DNA of 64,000 nt from Blastobasis lacticolella (taxonomy: Eukaryota > Arthropoda > Insecta > Lepidoptera > Blastobasidae), in NCBI GenBank assembly GCA_905147135.1, contig LR990046.1:16150501-16214500 (forward strand). Direction: 5' to 3'. The translations under genes and the position numbers were made by a program. Of the stretch, positions 31,541-44,020 are shown in pieces (position 1 is the stretch's first letter; every line of letters begins with the position of its first letter). The notes under the pieces were generated by a model, which worked only from the letters and a program-made list of their open reading frames with translations, did not search any database and was not told where the DNA came from.

Positions 31541-31839
31541 ACACTAACACCCCAGTTGCGTGTAACTGCAGAGAGAACACTTGATAAGTATTCTGCAATG
31601 GTATTGGCGATAACTTTGTTAGACAGTTCTTCTCCCTACGCGGCGTTCTACGTGGGCGATGTATTAGGTGAGGCACGTTTGTTTCGATGACGTCACCGAT
31701 GACGCGTTGGGGCGGGTTCGTGGACTGTAGCGGATCTTATTACGAAGCAACTTATTTCGCACACCCTGTTCGGTTTATGTGTCTTTACATACAACAAAAT
31801 GTGTTAATTTGATTGGAATGCTCCGGATTTCCTACTGCG

Positions 31840-31995
31840 TACCTTTGTTGACGAGTAGCCCGAACTTTTGAAGCAGTTGCATGCATCATGGTCACGGGAC
31901 GACTGGAGAGCTGCGAGACCCGGGCGTCGTAAACCTGGAACATACCTTTAAAAATGTGTGATTATAACTGCGATAGTTTACAAAATGTATAGAAC
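31840..31995 (+). repeat. Repeat F, second copy
   Basis: TGCGTACCTTTGTTGACGAG, AGTTGCATGCATCATGGTC and AATGTGTGATTATAACTGCG repeat the order seen at 15835-16000, but the right stem arm is replaced. Confidence 0.6.
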
Positions 31996-32867
31996 TCATT
32001 AACTCTAAGTATGTCTTAAACTTGTAGCGTTTGTGTGCAGCAATTCAGCTATGCAAACGTATTTAACAGAGCAACTAAGGCTATATCATTATTGCTTTTA
32101 AAGTACAAAGCGAGGTTCTAAATGTTTTACCTACCAATAGTTTTTATACACAACTTAAAAAATTTAATAACAGCCAAAATCTTAGGTAAATTAAAAGAAG
32201 CTAAGATTAAAAAGAAAACTCCCGCAAATAGACATTCAAGTTTAATAAACCTGGCAGTTCATCAACCTTAACGAAGCAAATTCTCATCCACAAACTAATA
32301 AGCGTTGACTGGCGTACAGTATAAGAAAAGGAAGCAGTGTAACGTCTTCATAAAATCGTTGTGGAATTAACTCCATGGAGAGTACAACATGGATTTCTTC
32401 AAGAAAGATGTGAAAAGATTTATTACATGGTCGACAACACGAAAGCGATCATATTTTATTTATTATTTCTATGAAACACGTCATGAATTGTGAACTGTAC
32501 ATATAAAACAAATGTGTAATTTATGGTCAGTCCTGCTATGTTATAGTCTAAGACAACATCTGTGAGCGCAACGATGAAACATGACAGATCGTAGCAGGGG
32601 TTGCTAAGCAACGCGCTAATTTCTATTGAAATATTGTAATCATCCGACTGAACTTTCTATATTTCATCGTTGCGATCAAGGATGCTTCTTAGATAATCAC
32701 ACCCCAGCGCTTTTCCTGACCAATCGGCGTAAGTAGGTCTTAACAATTCTTGATGACTTAGACGTACCGTTTAGGTATTCGATGCTAGAGAAATCAGAGA
32801 GCCAATCCATATAGAGTACCTATTTAATAAAATAAATAAATAATAAATACATATTCGTGGACTAATT
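31996..32867. other. Non-coding span
   Basis: Nothing recognised. Confidence 0.5.
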
Positions 32868-33106
32868 CACACAGAGCTATCTAGCCTCAAACTAAGCAAA
32901 GCTTGTACTATGGGTGCTAGATAACTGATATACCAATTACATACTTTTTTTTTTTTTTAAATACTTACTTAATATTCATATTCATAGAACACCCAGACCC
33001 GTAACAAAAATTAAAATTCATCATTTCAATTTCTGCCCGGCCGGGAATCGAACCTGGGACCTCTTGCGTGGCAGACCGGTATGTTGACCATTGAACCCCT
33101 CAGGTC
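32868..33106 (-). mobile_element. SINE-C, full length
   Basis: Minus strand from GACCTGAGGGGTTCAATGG (33106) with B box GGTTCGATTCC (33043-33053), through the body with an A-run on the minus strand near 32955, to AAATTC at 32868. Confidence 0.85.
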
Positions 33107-33376
33107 ATTTAAACGGCCGAAACGTTGTACTGTTGCTTCCTTATACCATGGCACAAAGATAGGACTGGAATGCTCACAACCCAAAAACAGGAGGGAGCTA
33201 GAAGGTTTACAAGTGAGCCCATTTGTCATCCTTGACACGCCAGATCCTGTCCGTTGTGAGGCAGACAAAGACGAGCAATAAACTATACTGATGTACTCCT
33301 CGGGATTGGGAGAGGTTTTTTCAAAGGCGACATATATAAGCAGACCTCAAGCTGGACTTTAGATTTTTATGTGAGA

Positions 33377-33602
33377 ATCAGAATGAGATAAAACCTTGTC
33401 GACATAAATCGAAATGATAGCTGTCTGTATAGAAATAGAAATAGAAACGGACGAGGGCGTGGGTCTGATAAATCGCTTTACAAGATGGTTGTGTTTGATC
33501 TACGGCCACGTACCAAATGTTCCTTGTAGTACTGCCAATGATTTTTGAATGTGTGTAAGAGAAACTAAAATTGCATTAACAAGGTTCCATCCCATTCTGA
33601 AT
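33377..33602. mobile_element. Inverted-repeat element (MITE), 226 bp
   Basis: Left ATCAGAATGAGATAAAACCT, right ACAAGGTTCCATCCCATTCT, complementary with few mismatches. Related to 31398-31540 (both also contain TCGAAATGAT next to the left arm). Confidence 0.55.
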
Positions 33603-33827
33603 GCGCGCAGATAATAACCCAGAATACTAGATAACCGCGGTGATAAAGTGATAATTTAACCCACTTACAATTTCGAGTACATCGTGGGTTAATTTTGGCA
33701 TTGTTCTTAGTTATGTTCCCAATTCGATACTATTAATAAGCATTGATGAGAAACGTATATTGTCTATTTGTGTTTTTGTCACGTTTTCATGGCTAATATA
33801 TGCGAGCTATTTAGTATGGAAATTTTT

Positions 33828-34085
33828 TTTTACTAGCCAAGCATTTGACCGCTATCTCACCTGGTGATAAGTGGCGATGGAGGTGTGGGCGATGAAGTTA
33901 ACTTTTATCGAATTCTGCTCTAACAAATTAGTGGGGATGGCTATTTTTCTCTTTAAGAACTATATTGTATTATTTTAAACATATGAATAGCCAGATAGAC
34001 CGCCATCTCTGCAGGAGGCACAAACATATCTAGGAACAGCCTAGTCGCTCTAACCTTGAATGCGTCCAAATGGCTCACCTGGTGG
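33828..34085 (-). mobile_element. Fragments of the LINE 3' end
   Basis: Two pieces, about 33830-33885 (CAAGCATTTGACCGCTATCTCACC) and 34005-34080 (TAGGAACAGCCTAGTCGCTC), match the minus strand of the LINE end at 42540-42660. Unrelated AT-rich DNA lies between them. Confidence 0.55.
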
Positions 34086-35794
34086 ATATTATAGTGGCCT
34101 ATGCATAACTAGACATGAAGTCATCTTCGTCATTGTTACGTCAGTCGCAGCGTAGGTACCTGCGTTCCGACCACTAATTATGAAATGCATTGTTTTGGTA
34201 CAGGTGGGTATACCGTCATAGCACTATAGGTAAACGCGGTGGCCCGTGACGCATATTTATTATTTATTTATTTATTTAACACTTTATTGTACATTAACAG
34301 TATAATTATCACAGATTCTGCAAGATTATGACAAGTATAAGGGGGGTCTTATCGCCAATAGCGATCTCTTCCAGACAACCATTTACATGGATATAGTGGA
34401 GGTCGGAAAGCAAAAAACTAGTAGGCAATGTACATTTGAGATTCCTCACAGAAGTTACAATCACTATACAGCATCCAATCGCATATGTATACACATTTTG
34501 TTTATTTATAATGCTTTTGGATTAGGAGAACATTAACGAAAAGCTTTATTCGTTAGGAAGGTTTAGCTGTCAACAGTGATGGAGACATCGAATCAGGACG
34601 ACAAAAATATTTTTTCCGCTGTCCCCAATAAAAATTGTAAACTAGGTATATAAATAACTTAGTATATAAGTAAACAAACTGCCCGTGCACAACATGGCAC
34701 AACAAGATTTTTTTTGGGATCCAAACGGGCATTATTCTTAGCGATTGTACTTGCACATGACATGTTTGAATGCTCTGACCTAATCTAATATATTGTATAT
34801 AACCTATCGTACCTAGGTAACAACAAATAATGATTTGTAAACATTTTTTATCAATTAAATTATGTATATGTCTATATGCACCAATTGTGTGGGTTCTAGA
34901 AGTAAAAAATCGTCATATTTGTCTGAAAAGCGAAACTGCCAAGAGGCTATTTCTGAGAAAAGTTAAAGTTAGAACCACTACAAAAAATTTGTCGGATTAC
35001 CTACGGCGCCCTCACAGTCTATACCGATACTATTGCCTTAAAATATCTGTAGATTACTAACAACAGATAAATCCACGTATTTCAATGTATAATTTTCATT
35101 TTAATAATAATTAATACCATTTACTATTTGAAATCGTCGAATAATTTAGTCTTACGCGGCTGCCTAACTCTCTTACATAATTTACATGACATTTGCAATT
35201 AATTTCGTTAGGGCTAAATTTAGCATGCGCTATTACAAGCGCAAACTACTAAAATTATACTATATACAGGGATTAATTATCATCTCAGATTTATAATTGT
35301 ACTTCATTTCTGGCTTGGTACCTACATTAACTTTATTTTATTTTATTGGTTTACCAACAGATTTACACTACATCTGGCATCTAAATCTAAGGTATTACAA
35401 TTGTTTTGTTAGTGCCTATACAATAACAGGTAAACACATCATTTACAAAAAAAAAAACGTTATTACTGGTTTCCGCAGAACAATAACATTAGTTGTAAGT
35501 TCTTGTTCTTTAAAATTTTAATATACCATGCAAAGATTACTTAGGTACTTTACTCACTAGAAATGTGTCTGTATAAAAGGGCCTTAAATCCATTAACACT
35601 TCCAAAGTTAAACATATCCACCTCCTCCACCCTGCAAAGTTCATTATGCTGATTAAAAATACGGGAAAATATACTGTGACGGTCTTAGTTCGTTCTGTAG
35701 TATTTCTTGGCGAACGTGTTGGTGTTAAATATACGGCAATTAATTTTAGGAACATTTAAACTTAACTGCGCCAACAAGTAAGGTGAATCAATAA

Positions 35795-35940
35795 GGTACA
35801 TTTATGCACATACATACACACCTACACACAACTCACTCCCGTATCCCACAGGGGTAGGCAGGACTATTGGGTGCCACAAGCTACGATCCATACACACTTA
35901 CCTCTTCCACATTCACCCATCTTTTCTCAAGAAGGCCATA
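35795..35940 (+). repeat. Repeat G copy
   Basis: ACAGGGGTAGGCAGGACTAT and GCCACAAGCTACGATCC...TCTTCCACATTCA, also present near 38766-38880 (GGAGGTAGGCAGAAAGC, TTTGCTACGATTCTGAC, CTTCTACATTCACAA). Confidence 0.55.
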
Positions 35941-36100
35941 CACTGATCAAATAAATGACCTTCTCCAAAAAGGGCAGGTCGGGAAGTTTATTAAATGTAT
36001 TTTAAGATACAGGGCCAGTATCCCTTCGGCCGCGTACGTAACCGCGGTTTTGTAACTGGTTTGGACGGAAGACTTTTCAAGTGTTGACTTATTTTAGATA

Positions 36101-36328
36101 GAGCGTCGGTAGCCGGGCGGTTGAGTATCCAACTCGTAAGCGAGAGGTACCGGGTTCGAATCGCGCTTCGGCCATGTACTAACGACTCTTTTCTGAGTTA
36201 TGTACATTAGTTGGATACTAACCGATGCTCTTACGGTAAGGGAAAAAGGATCATGGTCAAGGCGGACCCAGGGCCCTCGTCCTCGAGAGTACAACCGGGA
36301 CATTAACGCTAACATATTCTTTTTTATT
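36101..36328 (+). mobile_element. SINE-B with internal deletion and 14 bp target-site duplication
   Basis: Good tRNA-like head with B box GGTTCGAATCG at 36153-36163. The body jumps from CTTACGGTAAGGGAAAA straight to GGATCATGGTCAAGGCGGAC, losing about 100 bases against 97-423. A perfect duplication ACTTATTTTAGATA flanks it at 36087-36100 and 36329-36342. The intact duplication shows that it inserted by retroposition and has not been rearranged at its edges. Confidence 0.88.
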
Positions 36329-37756
36329 ACTTATTTTAGATATGAATAGGATGGATCCAGTAACTGGATGGGTTACCGTTTCGTATTTTGAGACTTTAAC
36401 TTTAGCACCACAATATGCTCGCCACTCGTTATGTGTATATCCTAATACCCTTTGGTTAACCAAGGTCTTCCGCTGGTGCTTCTGAGACTAGTTGAACAGT
36501 GACTCGGGCGCCGATGGTTACATAAATTAACGTTTCTTTTTAATTTTATCATACTGACATAACATGTATTATGTGTCCAAATCTATGGACGTAACGGACA
36601 CGCAAATCATTATTTCGGTTCTCTTCAAACAATTTCTAGAGAAATAGCACAATAACGGCTGTTTATAGACATAATTCGAAGTTTAAGAAGAAAGTTCTGG
36701 ACATCGGATATCGTAATTGTTCCGTAAATACAACAGTTTCGAATTAAACATCTTCAGACACAAGCTGACTGACGGATGTTGAAAAACATCTGTGTTCAGC
36801 TTGTTTCAGTCCAATCTGTTTGACATATTTCGATGACACAAGAATAATCTGGATTAAACAAGTATTGAAATTGAAACAACCGCCTCGAATTTGGTCCTTC
36901 AGTTCGGAAGCTGCGACAAACTATCAAATAAAAAAAAACATTTGCTATTTCTAAATACTCAGTCGCAATCTTCCGCGTCATCATTTAAATTTTACTTGAG
37001 AGATAATGTGTAGGTAAGATCAGAATTTACGTTCTGGTATGTACCACATTTTTTTAAATAGTCAGCTTCTCAGCTCACCAAGGTCCTTCCACCTCGAGTG
37101 GAACGGTCCGCAATTTTTATTTTCAGCATCTAACATTCAATATATTTTAAATTACATTGGGACCACCGAAATCAAACGGAAATTAGGGAAAATCAACGTC
37201 ATGCATCAAAACATTGAACTTCTCATGCCGAAAATCTGAAATTGAAAACCTAAGGCGAGCAGTTCATAGAGCCCCGGCCTTAGTAAATCCACCTGTTCAG
37301 CAAAAGGGAATAAGTGCCTTTCACGCGACTACGCCAATGGAACATTTAGTGCCCATTCTGAGAACGCCCAATTTCACGAAATAGCGGACGGCCCGACACA
37401 TTGGCAAATACTACGACAACGGACATGGATAAACACCCCAAATCTCTCCCCGGTGGCCGAATTCGGAACTAACACGGTCGATAACCAGCTAGGACCTTAG
37501 TGGCGACATTAGCGACGCGCCAATTGGTACATAATCGTCGCAGGTATAAACGAGGCGTTAAAACGGGTGTCGTTGAAACCTGGCCGAATTCAGGTTTTGG
37601 CTCAAGCTTTTTATAGGTGCTTCTAAACGGGAAATACTTTTACTGCAATGTGTGACTGCATTGCGTTGCCAGAAATGTTTCCAGCTAGCCAGACTATGCA
37701 ATATAACATATATATAAATGTTTAGTATAGCTCGGCCATTTAGCCGTATAATATCC

Positions 37757-37862
37757 GGTCCGTTTATACGTCGCTTACAAACCGGACAGTAATCGCGTAC
37801 GCGTCGTGCCCGCATAGTCACCGCGTAGCAACCGGACAGAAAAGGTGCAGTCCTTCCTATTA
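37757..37862 (+). mobile_element. GC-rich DNA element, partial copy
   Basis: TCCGTTTATACGTCGCTTAC, AAACCGGACAGTAATCGCG and GCCCGCATAGTCACCGCG match 39980-40080 base for base over long stretches. Ends are missing. Confidence 0.72.
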
Positions 37863-39970
37863 GCAAAATAATCAATAAATAATAATGACGTGAACCAAAT
37901 CCCATTCAAAACAGATTGTCTCAGTATTTCATGGATACCTAATATCATTCAGATTTGTAACACAAAAGCTTTAAATTTATCCCGAACTTTAATGAAACCC
38001 CCATAGGATAGCATATTCCTATAACAGAATTTTAAATACCTAGTTGTATAAGCGTTGACTCAGCTACCCAAAGTAGATCTTGGCCTCCGACACCAGAGAT
38101 CGCCACCTCTTTCTATCTTGCGCCATCTCCAATTGAGGATGCCTAGTACGTGCAGGTCTAGAATTTGCTAATGCGCTTTCCTAAATTCAGTCACTGAATT
38201 CAGAAACAAAAAGCGTGAGAGCAAATCAAAGAAAATGTATTGCTCATAGAATAAGGTCCATTTCTGTATCTCAGCTTTTTGAAAAGCGGTTAAACCAGCG
38301 GTTTAAGTAAGTAAATTGGATAAGCAGGTAAGATGTGCACACTTGCGTACTGTCTTCAAACGACCCAGTAATACCTTAATCTGACCTCACGACGGCCCTG
38401 AAGAGTCCCCACGCATGGTAGATTGAATTTGTAGGCAGCCATGTCGGGTCAGGCTTACACCACTTGCGGTGGCAATATTCATAAACGTTGTTACTAAATT
38501 TCCGATATAATGATATTACGGACCTCAAGGAAGGGCTGTATGGTGTCCCCGTTAAGAGACTTTGATGCTATGAACTGTTGTGAGACGATATAATCTGTTA
38601 ACATACAACACAGGGCTGTACCTAACAATTTGAAAACGAAAATTTAATGGAGTTGAGAGATTATCTACTTTACCTCAATATCTTGATATTTGAAATACAG
38701 AATACCTTAGTGAGTTAAGATTTAATTAACATTTAGATATATTTAAGATTAATGCATAAGTATAAAGCGTCACGCCCATTTTCCGTGGAGGTAGGCAGAA
38801 AGCACAGTATTCCATTTGCTACGATTCTGACTAACCTCTTTCGCCTCTTCTACATTCACAATTTTTTTATACTTACACAATATGCTCATCGGTGATCTTA
38901 TATGAAGGCGGCAAAAAATAGATTCAGAAAAAGCAATTCTGCATTGTTTATCTCCCAAAGTGAGCAGCATGGGTTAAAAAAATTTTAAATCCCAACAAAC
39001 ATTGCGATAATGTAACCTATCATCGAGAGGAAATTTAACATTGAAAAATCTGTAAAAGGTTATACCTATTAGCACTGACATTACACTATTTACACACAAA
39101 TAATATTGTTTCTATAGAACTTTTATCAAATACGAACCTTTAATGTATAGGGCTTATGCATAGTAGAGCCCTTGTACAGAGCCTTTGGCGATTCGTAATT
39201 GGTATTAAATTATGAAAGAGTGCGAAAAATACAATAAAATCGAACCAAATTGTTGATATTCGAATTTCAAATGTTTGAATTTAGGATATTGAAGAATGAT
39301 TTAGTATTTTGAACAGAAAGAGATGGCATATCAGAAGAGGTGATAAACCATTACAAACTGCCTAATAGAAAGCTACATTCTTCCTAAGTATTATAGCTTA
39401 CTTTATGCCCCATAAAACTAACAGGCTCTTGTACAGTCGAATGTTAGTAGAGATCTGAAAAACACTTGGTAGTTGTAAAAACCGCTAGTTGTAAAAAATA
39501 CGTAAATTTCGTTTCTCTATAATGTACAAGGCTACATTATTTATTGCATCGTGACCGAATGACGTACGTGCTCCGCGAAACTGGGGTTCCCCTCAATAAT
39601 TACTGTATATTTAACGGTACTTTCGCATAAATGGCAATCTATGAAGGCTTTTAGTTCCAAGTAATAATAGGTGAGGTAAGTCGAGGCAAGAACGTCATTT
39701 CTTTTTAAGTTTTTCAAATTGTAGGTTCAATCATAGTTCTTAATCCTTTACGCTAGGTAAGTAATTTTTTTGGAAAGTTAATTTAGAAGAACATCATGTT
39801 CGTTCCAAGTCAACTACTCAGTAGCTCAATTTCGAGGGACGTCATTTTCTGGTTTAGTCATATTTTTTTATTGCTACAGCTTTTTTAACTACTTCTAAAC
39901 CACTTCTTATGATACGATGCAAACATACTGAATTCCTTTATATTACCTACATACATAGAACTTCAACTTT
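37863..39970. other. Non-coding span
   Basis: Repeat G at 38766-38880 and a short antisense LINE-like stretch near 38070-38170 (TCTTGGCCTCCGACACCAG); otherwise nothing. Confidence 0.45.
38766..38880 (+). repeat. Repeat G copy
   Basis: See 35795-35940; same order of words with scattered changes. Confidence 0.55.
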
Positions 39971-40177
39971 TAGGGCACGTTTATACATCACCGCTAACAA
40001 ACCGGATAGAAAACGCGTACGCTTCGAGCCCGCATAGTCGCTGCGTAGCAATCGGACGGAAAACGTGCAGTTTACCCTATTGGCGTGCACACGACGCGGT
40101 GACTACGCGGGTGTGCCACGACGGCTGTGGCGGTGCGACGGTGACTGTGCGGTGACTATGCGGGCGCTGCGCGTTTG
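39971..40177 (+). mobile_element. GC-rich DNA element, longest copy (PIF/Harbinger-like ends)
   Basis: Begins TTA|GGGCACGTTTATACATCA, then AAACCGGATAGAAAACGCG, GCCCGCATAGTCGCTGCG, AAACGTGCAGTTTACCC and a GC-rich part with GGTGACTATGCGGGCGC. A TTA followed by GGGC is the form expected for PIF/Harbinger-type transposons; this is an inference from one clear end. It contrasts sharply in base composition with its surroundings. Confidence 0.68.
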
Positions 40178-40404
40178 TTTACAAATACATTTTATACAAC
40201 AATAAAAAGGTTTTTGTCCTTAGTAGGTAATACATAAAACATAGAAACAAATATTACATAAACTGTTTGATATTTATTTCAACTGAGAAGGAACTTGAGT
40301 AAAAAATTATAAAATGATATTTGGACTGTACTGGGATTATGAGGCACTTTATTTTACTGCAGGAAATTGCCGAGACCGTGGGTTGGAGATTGTGTTTTAT
40401 AGAA

Positions 40405-40610
40405 CACTAGCGGCCCGCCCCGGCTTCGCACGGGTAGTAAACCTTAACAAATTATACACCTGAACCTTCGTCATGAATCACGTTGTCTAAAACCGCACTA
40501 TGTAGTTTGTGTGTGAATACCACATGAAAATCTGTTCAGTAGTTCTTGAGTTTATCGCGAACAGACTGACAGTAAGACACGGCGTGGGACTTCGTTTTAT
40601 AATATGAAGT
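40405..40610 (+). repeat. 'cggcttcgcacggg' repeat copy
   Basis: GGCCCGCCCCGGCTTCGCAC, GAAAATCTGTTCAGTAGTTC and GAACAGACTGACAGTAAG: start, middle and end of the arthropod repeat in correct order within ~200 bp. Confidence 0.65.
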
Positions 40611-41219
40611 AATTATATTATACTTAAGTATGTACTGAGTAGTGTCCCGTTACAAACAGGACACCATATTACGATCACAAAAGTTCCAACCGTCTCCTCA
40701 ACCATTTTAGAGGGAAGGGGGCAACCCGACTCCTGACGGCTGTATTTCTTGACATTGACTCCCCTCCCGTACGTACCCCGTGCTGCCTAGATAGCCGAGC
40801 GGACTGAGCGGCGAACACGCGACTTTTTTCTAATATTCATATTTTTAAACTCGTGATTTCTTTCGAATGGAATGTCTGAATTGAATAATTCAAAAAGTTA
40901 TATATAGGTATTGAAGCAGTCGTGAATATGAAGTAATTGATTTTGATAAGGTACAAATAAAGAGCGTTTTTAGCGGCGGCATTTTAATTAAATTTTGAAA
41001 ATAAAAGAACACTTATTGTGACATAACTATAATAGTTAGACATATACTGTCGCGATACTTTTTGTAGATAATGATGTGTTCTGCAAAGTCGTAGTACATT
41101 ATTTTGTTCTATCATCAATAGTTTTCGCAGCACACGCGATGTAAGGAATTTTTTGGGTATTTTTTACACCTTGGGTTACATTATTGGAGTTTTATTAATG
41201 ATCCGTAATTTTTTAGAAA

Positions 41220-41350
41220 ATATAATATAGCATATGTCACCCGGGGATAGTGTAGCTTCCCAACGGTGAAAGAATTTTTGAAATCGGTTCAGTAGTTTCG
41301 AAGCCTATTCATTACAAACAAACAAACAAACAAAAAATCAAACATTTCCT
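41220..41350 (+). repeat. Repeat with 'atcggttcagtagtttcg' end
   Basis: GTGTAGCTTCCCAACGGTG, AAATCGGTTCAGTAGTTTCG and (CAAA)n, then CCTCTTTATAATATT. Also at 19027-19240, 56250-56400 and 63290-63500. Confidence 0.55.
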
Positions 41351-41442
41351 CTTTATAATATTATTATATTATATATTATATATTATATTTTATTATATAT
41401 TATATTATATTATATAATAATATAATATTATAAGTATAAGCA
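41340..41442. repeat. AT palindromic low-complexity run
   Basis: TATTATATTATATATTATAT and its complement for ~90 bases with no G or C; can extrude a cruciform. Confidence 0.8.
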
Positions 41443-41759
41443 TAAGTGTAGATAAATAAAAAACTTTTCCTTGTGGGTATACTTAGGTATCACAAAAAGT
41501 ATTTCAAATGCCATTTGGATACTCTTGGCTGTTTGGCCCTTGTTATGTTACACTTTACAAATGTACCATATTTTGTCGTTAACATTAATACATTTATTAT
41601 TATATTTATCAAATGACTCCGACGTACCACATTTAACGATTCAAACAAAATACTTCTGACAATTGGATTAGGTATATCAACAGGTCGTAACTTTCTACCG
41701 TTAGACTCGAGCTACTTCTTCATTAGAGGATTTATTTGCAGTAATGATGTGTCATTACA

Positions 41760-41957
41760 GAGCGTCAGTGGCCTAGTAACGAGAAGTACCGGGTTCGACA
41801 CTCGTGCGGCAACTCTTTTCTGAGTTACGTACAATAGTTTAACACTATCCAATGCTCTCACGGTGAGGGAATACATCCTTCACATTCAAGCGGCAGTCAA
41901 TCTGGGCAGGTTCCCTGTTAACAGGGCGACGGAGGTCAGATGGCAGCCGCTTCTCAC
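41760..41957 (+). mobile_element. SINE-B, 3'-truncated
   Basis: Head GAGCGTCAGTGGCC...GGTACC-like with B box GGTTCGACACTC, then CTCTCACGGTGAGGG and a body that ends at CAGCCGCTTCTCAC. The last ~60 bases are missing. Confidence 0.78.
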
Positions 41958-42374
41958 ATTAAAAACAACAAATCAATTAATTAACTTTAATACTTTGCGC
42001 ATACATTGCGCACCAACAGTGCTCAGTAGGTATTGGTTGGATAAACTTAAAGACATGAATCGTAAACGTTATAGGCTTTTTAGTCACAAAGTTAATTAAA
42101 ATCTGACCTACGTAAGTAAGTATTTAAATATCATTATAAGGGATTATATTAATATCATTAAAATACTCTATTATAAAACAAAGACGCCTACAATGGAAAG
42201 CTCCTGGAAAGCTTTCAGTTATTTTAATGGAAAGCTTCTTCATACGCCGCAAGTTCTAAACTTGTAAGTGTTTTAATGGTTTTGCACTCGGCGTAAAAAG
42301 GTTTAAGAATAGAATTAAAAACTTTTTCTTTTTGTGACCAAGTGTATTAATAATATTTTAAATAATAAAGTGGG

Positions 42375-42672
42375 TATGGATGCTAGCTGCTTCAGATTTG
42401 GTGGAAAAAGTGCAAGTTTGTGACGCTGCATCCTTGTGTCGTGGATCTTTCAGGTATCTGCACGAAACGGTTTAGTTCAACCTTTATAATGCGTACGGCT
42501 AAGGAATGGAACGCATTGCCTGCGAGTATGTTCCCTGATCATTATAATCTAGAAGCCTTCAAGTATAGAGTATTTAGGCTGTTCCTAGACAGGCATGCTC
42601 CATCATCGGCCGCATCGTCACTTACCACCAGATGAAATGCAGTCAAATGCCTGGCTGATCTAATTAAAAAAA
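42375..42672 (+). pseudogene. LINE pol C-terminus and 3' end
   Basis: Codons to the stop at 42633-42635 encode LHPCVVDLSG, MRTAKEWNALPASMFPDHY and EAFKYRVFRLFLDRH, the usual C-terminal end of CR1/R1-type LINE pol proteins (the W-N-x-LP-x-x-x-FP-x-x-Y-x-x-x-x-F-K pattern). A short 3' UTR with CAAATGCCTGGCTGATC and an A-rich tail follows. 5'-truncated, so only the end is left. Confidence 0.75.
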
Positions 42673-43204
42673 GATATAGATACCCGCAAATTTTAGTTTA
42701 GCCGATAGACAACGATTTTCAACGAACAACTTTAAATATACGAGTAGGGTAGTTTACTGTCACCCCAATTCACAGCGTAAAAAACGAATGCCATAAAAAG
42801 TCCTCGTAAAAAACGAAAGTCAGAACTCCTCCGCAAAGTAGGCACAACAATTAGATAGACAACACCCATTAGATCCGTAGATAAATCCGTAGGCAACGCA
42901 CACAGCAATAAAGGAGGCAGACCAATTGCTATTTAGTAGTTACGTGACGCTCACTCTACTAAGGAGGAAATGAATCGGAAGAATCAGACCCACACGTGTA
43001 CGGAATGATACTGAATGGGTACGGGACAGGGCTTGGGTAATGGCGGATCCAGGGTGGAGGTCAAGCAGAGGTGCAACGACAGTTGATTTACTTTTATTGC
43101 TTCCCGCACACGTGGCCACTAAACCGGGGGTTCGACGGAAATTTTACTAGTTGTTAGGTAATGGAGTAGTAGAGTAACGTACATTCAACTAGTGTCTGAT
43201 CGAA

Positions 43205-43520
43205 TACGGTACCGGGTTCGAATCCCGCTGCGGCCATGTACCAATGACTCCTTTTTGAATTATGTACATTAGTTGAATACTAACTGATGCTCTTACGGTG
43301 AGGGAAAACATCGTGATGAAACCTGCAAATTCAGGCAACTGAATTTGTAACCATGATCCGATCTAGTCAGGTTCCCCTAGCAGCAGCGTCACGGAGGTCA
43401 GATGGTAGTCGCTCCACTGTAATTACCTGATCGCTAAAACTTGGATCATGGTCAAGGCGGACCCCGGGCCCTCGTTGTCGAGATCACGACCGGGAGATGA
43501 ACGCCAAGATGATTATTATT
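43205..43520 (+). mobile_element. SINE-B with perfect 18 bp target-site duplication
   Basis: Starts inside the tRNA-like head just before B box GGTTCGAATCC (43215-43225) and runs through the full body to GCCAAGATGATTATTATT. AACTAGTGTCTGATCGAA is repeated exactly at 43187-43204 and 43521-43538. The length of the duplication and a 5' end within the head point to LINE-driven insertion with 5' truncation. Confidence 0.92.
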
Positions 43521-43574
43521 AACTAGTGTCTGATCGAAGGTTAATTTGAAGCAGAAAATCCATTAATCAGCTAT

Positions 43575-44020
43575 CGCCACAACCTTCGGCCGAAGCCAAA
43601 GCTGAAGCCTTAAAAGCTCTAAAAGATTGGCTTCCAGCTACAATTAATAACATATATGATTTTAAAACTTTAATGTTGATGGTTTATATTGACTGTTTTA
43701 TACAGGAAGGTAATTTAATCACCTCTAGAAGATGACTAGAAATTGTAAAAAAATACATTACAATTTATTTGTCCGTTCAACTGTTCGTTCAATTTTGACA
43801 TTTGGTAAGAACCTTTGGCGAAACCTTCGGCTTCAACCCGAAACGCGATCTGATCAGTGAATGGACTGTTCCAGGACGGGCATGCACCATCTTCGGCCGC
43901 ATCGTCACGTACCAACAGGTGAGATGGCGGTCAAATGACTGTTTTGTATACTTAATATTAAAAATAAAACTCGTTTGTAGGTAGTTTTTCCCAAAGCCGA
44001 AGCCGAACCTTCGGTCGGGC
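43575..44020. repeat. Block rich in CTTCGGC/GCCGAAG inverted words
   Basis: AACCTTCGGCCGAAGCC (43580), CGAAACCTTCGGCTTC (43818) and AAGCCGAAGCCGAACCTTCG (43995) are mutually complementary. Probably the ends of one or more MITEs, with a LINE end at 43850-43945 inside. Confidence 0.5.
43850..43945 (+). mobile_element. Fragment of the LINE 3' end
   Basis: GGACTGTTCCAGGACGGGCA to GGCGGTCAAATG matches the LINE end at 42575-42650. It lies inside a fold-back block rich in CTTCGGC/GCCGAAG words. Confidence 0.6.

Larger units (their letters stand above)
34086..37756. other. Non-coding span with SINE-B and repeat G
   Basis: Apart from 35795-35940 and 36101-36328 no gene is seen. 37210-37580 is GC-richer and repeat-free by eye; no motif found. 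Confidence 0.45.
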
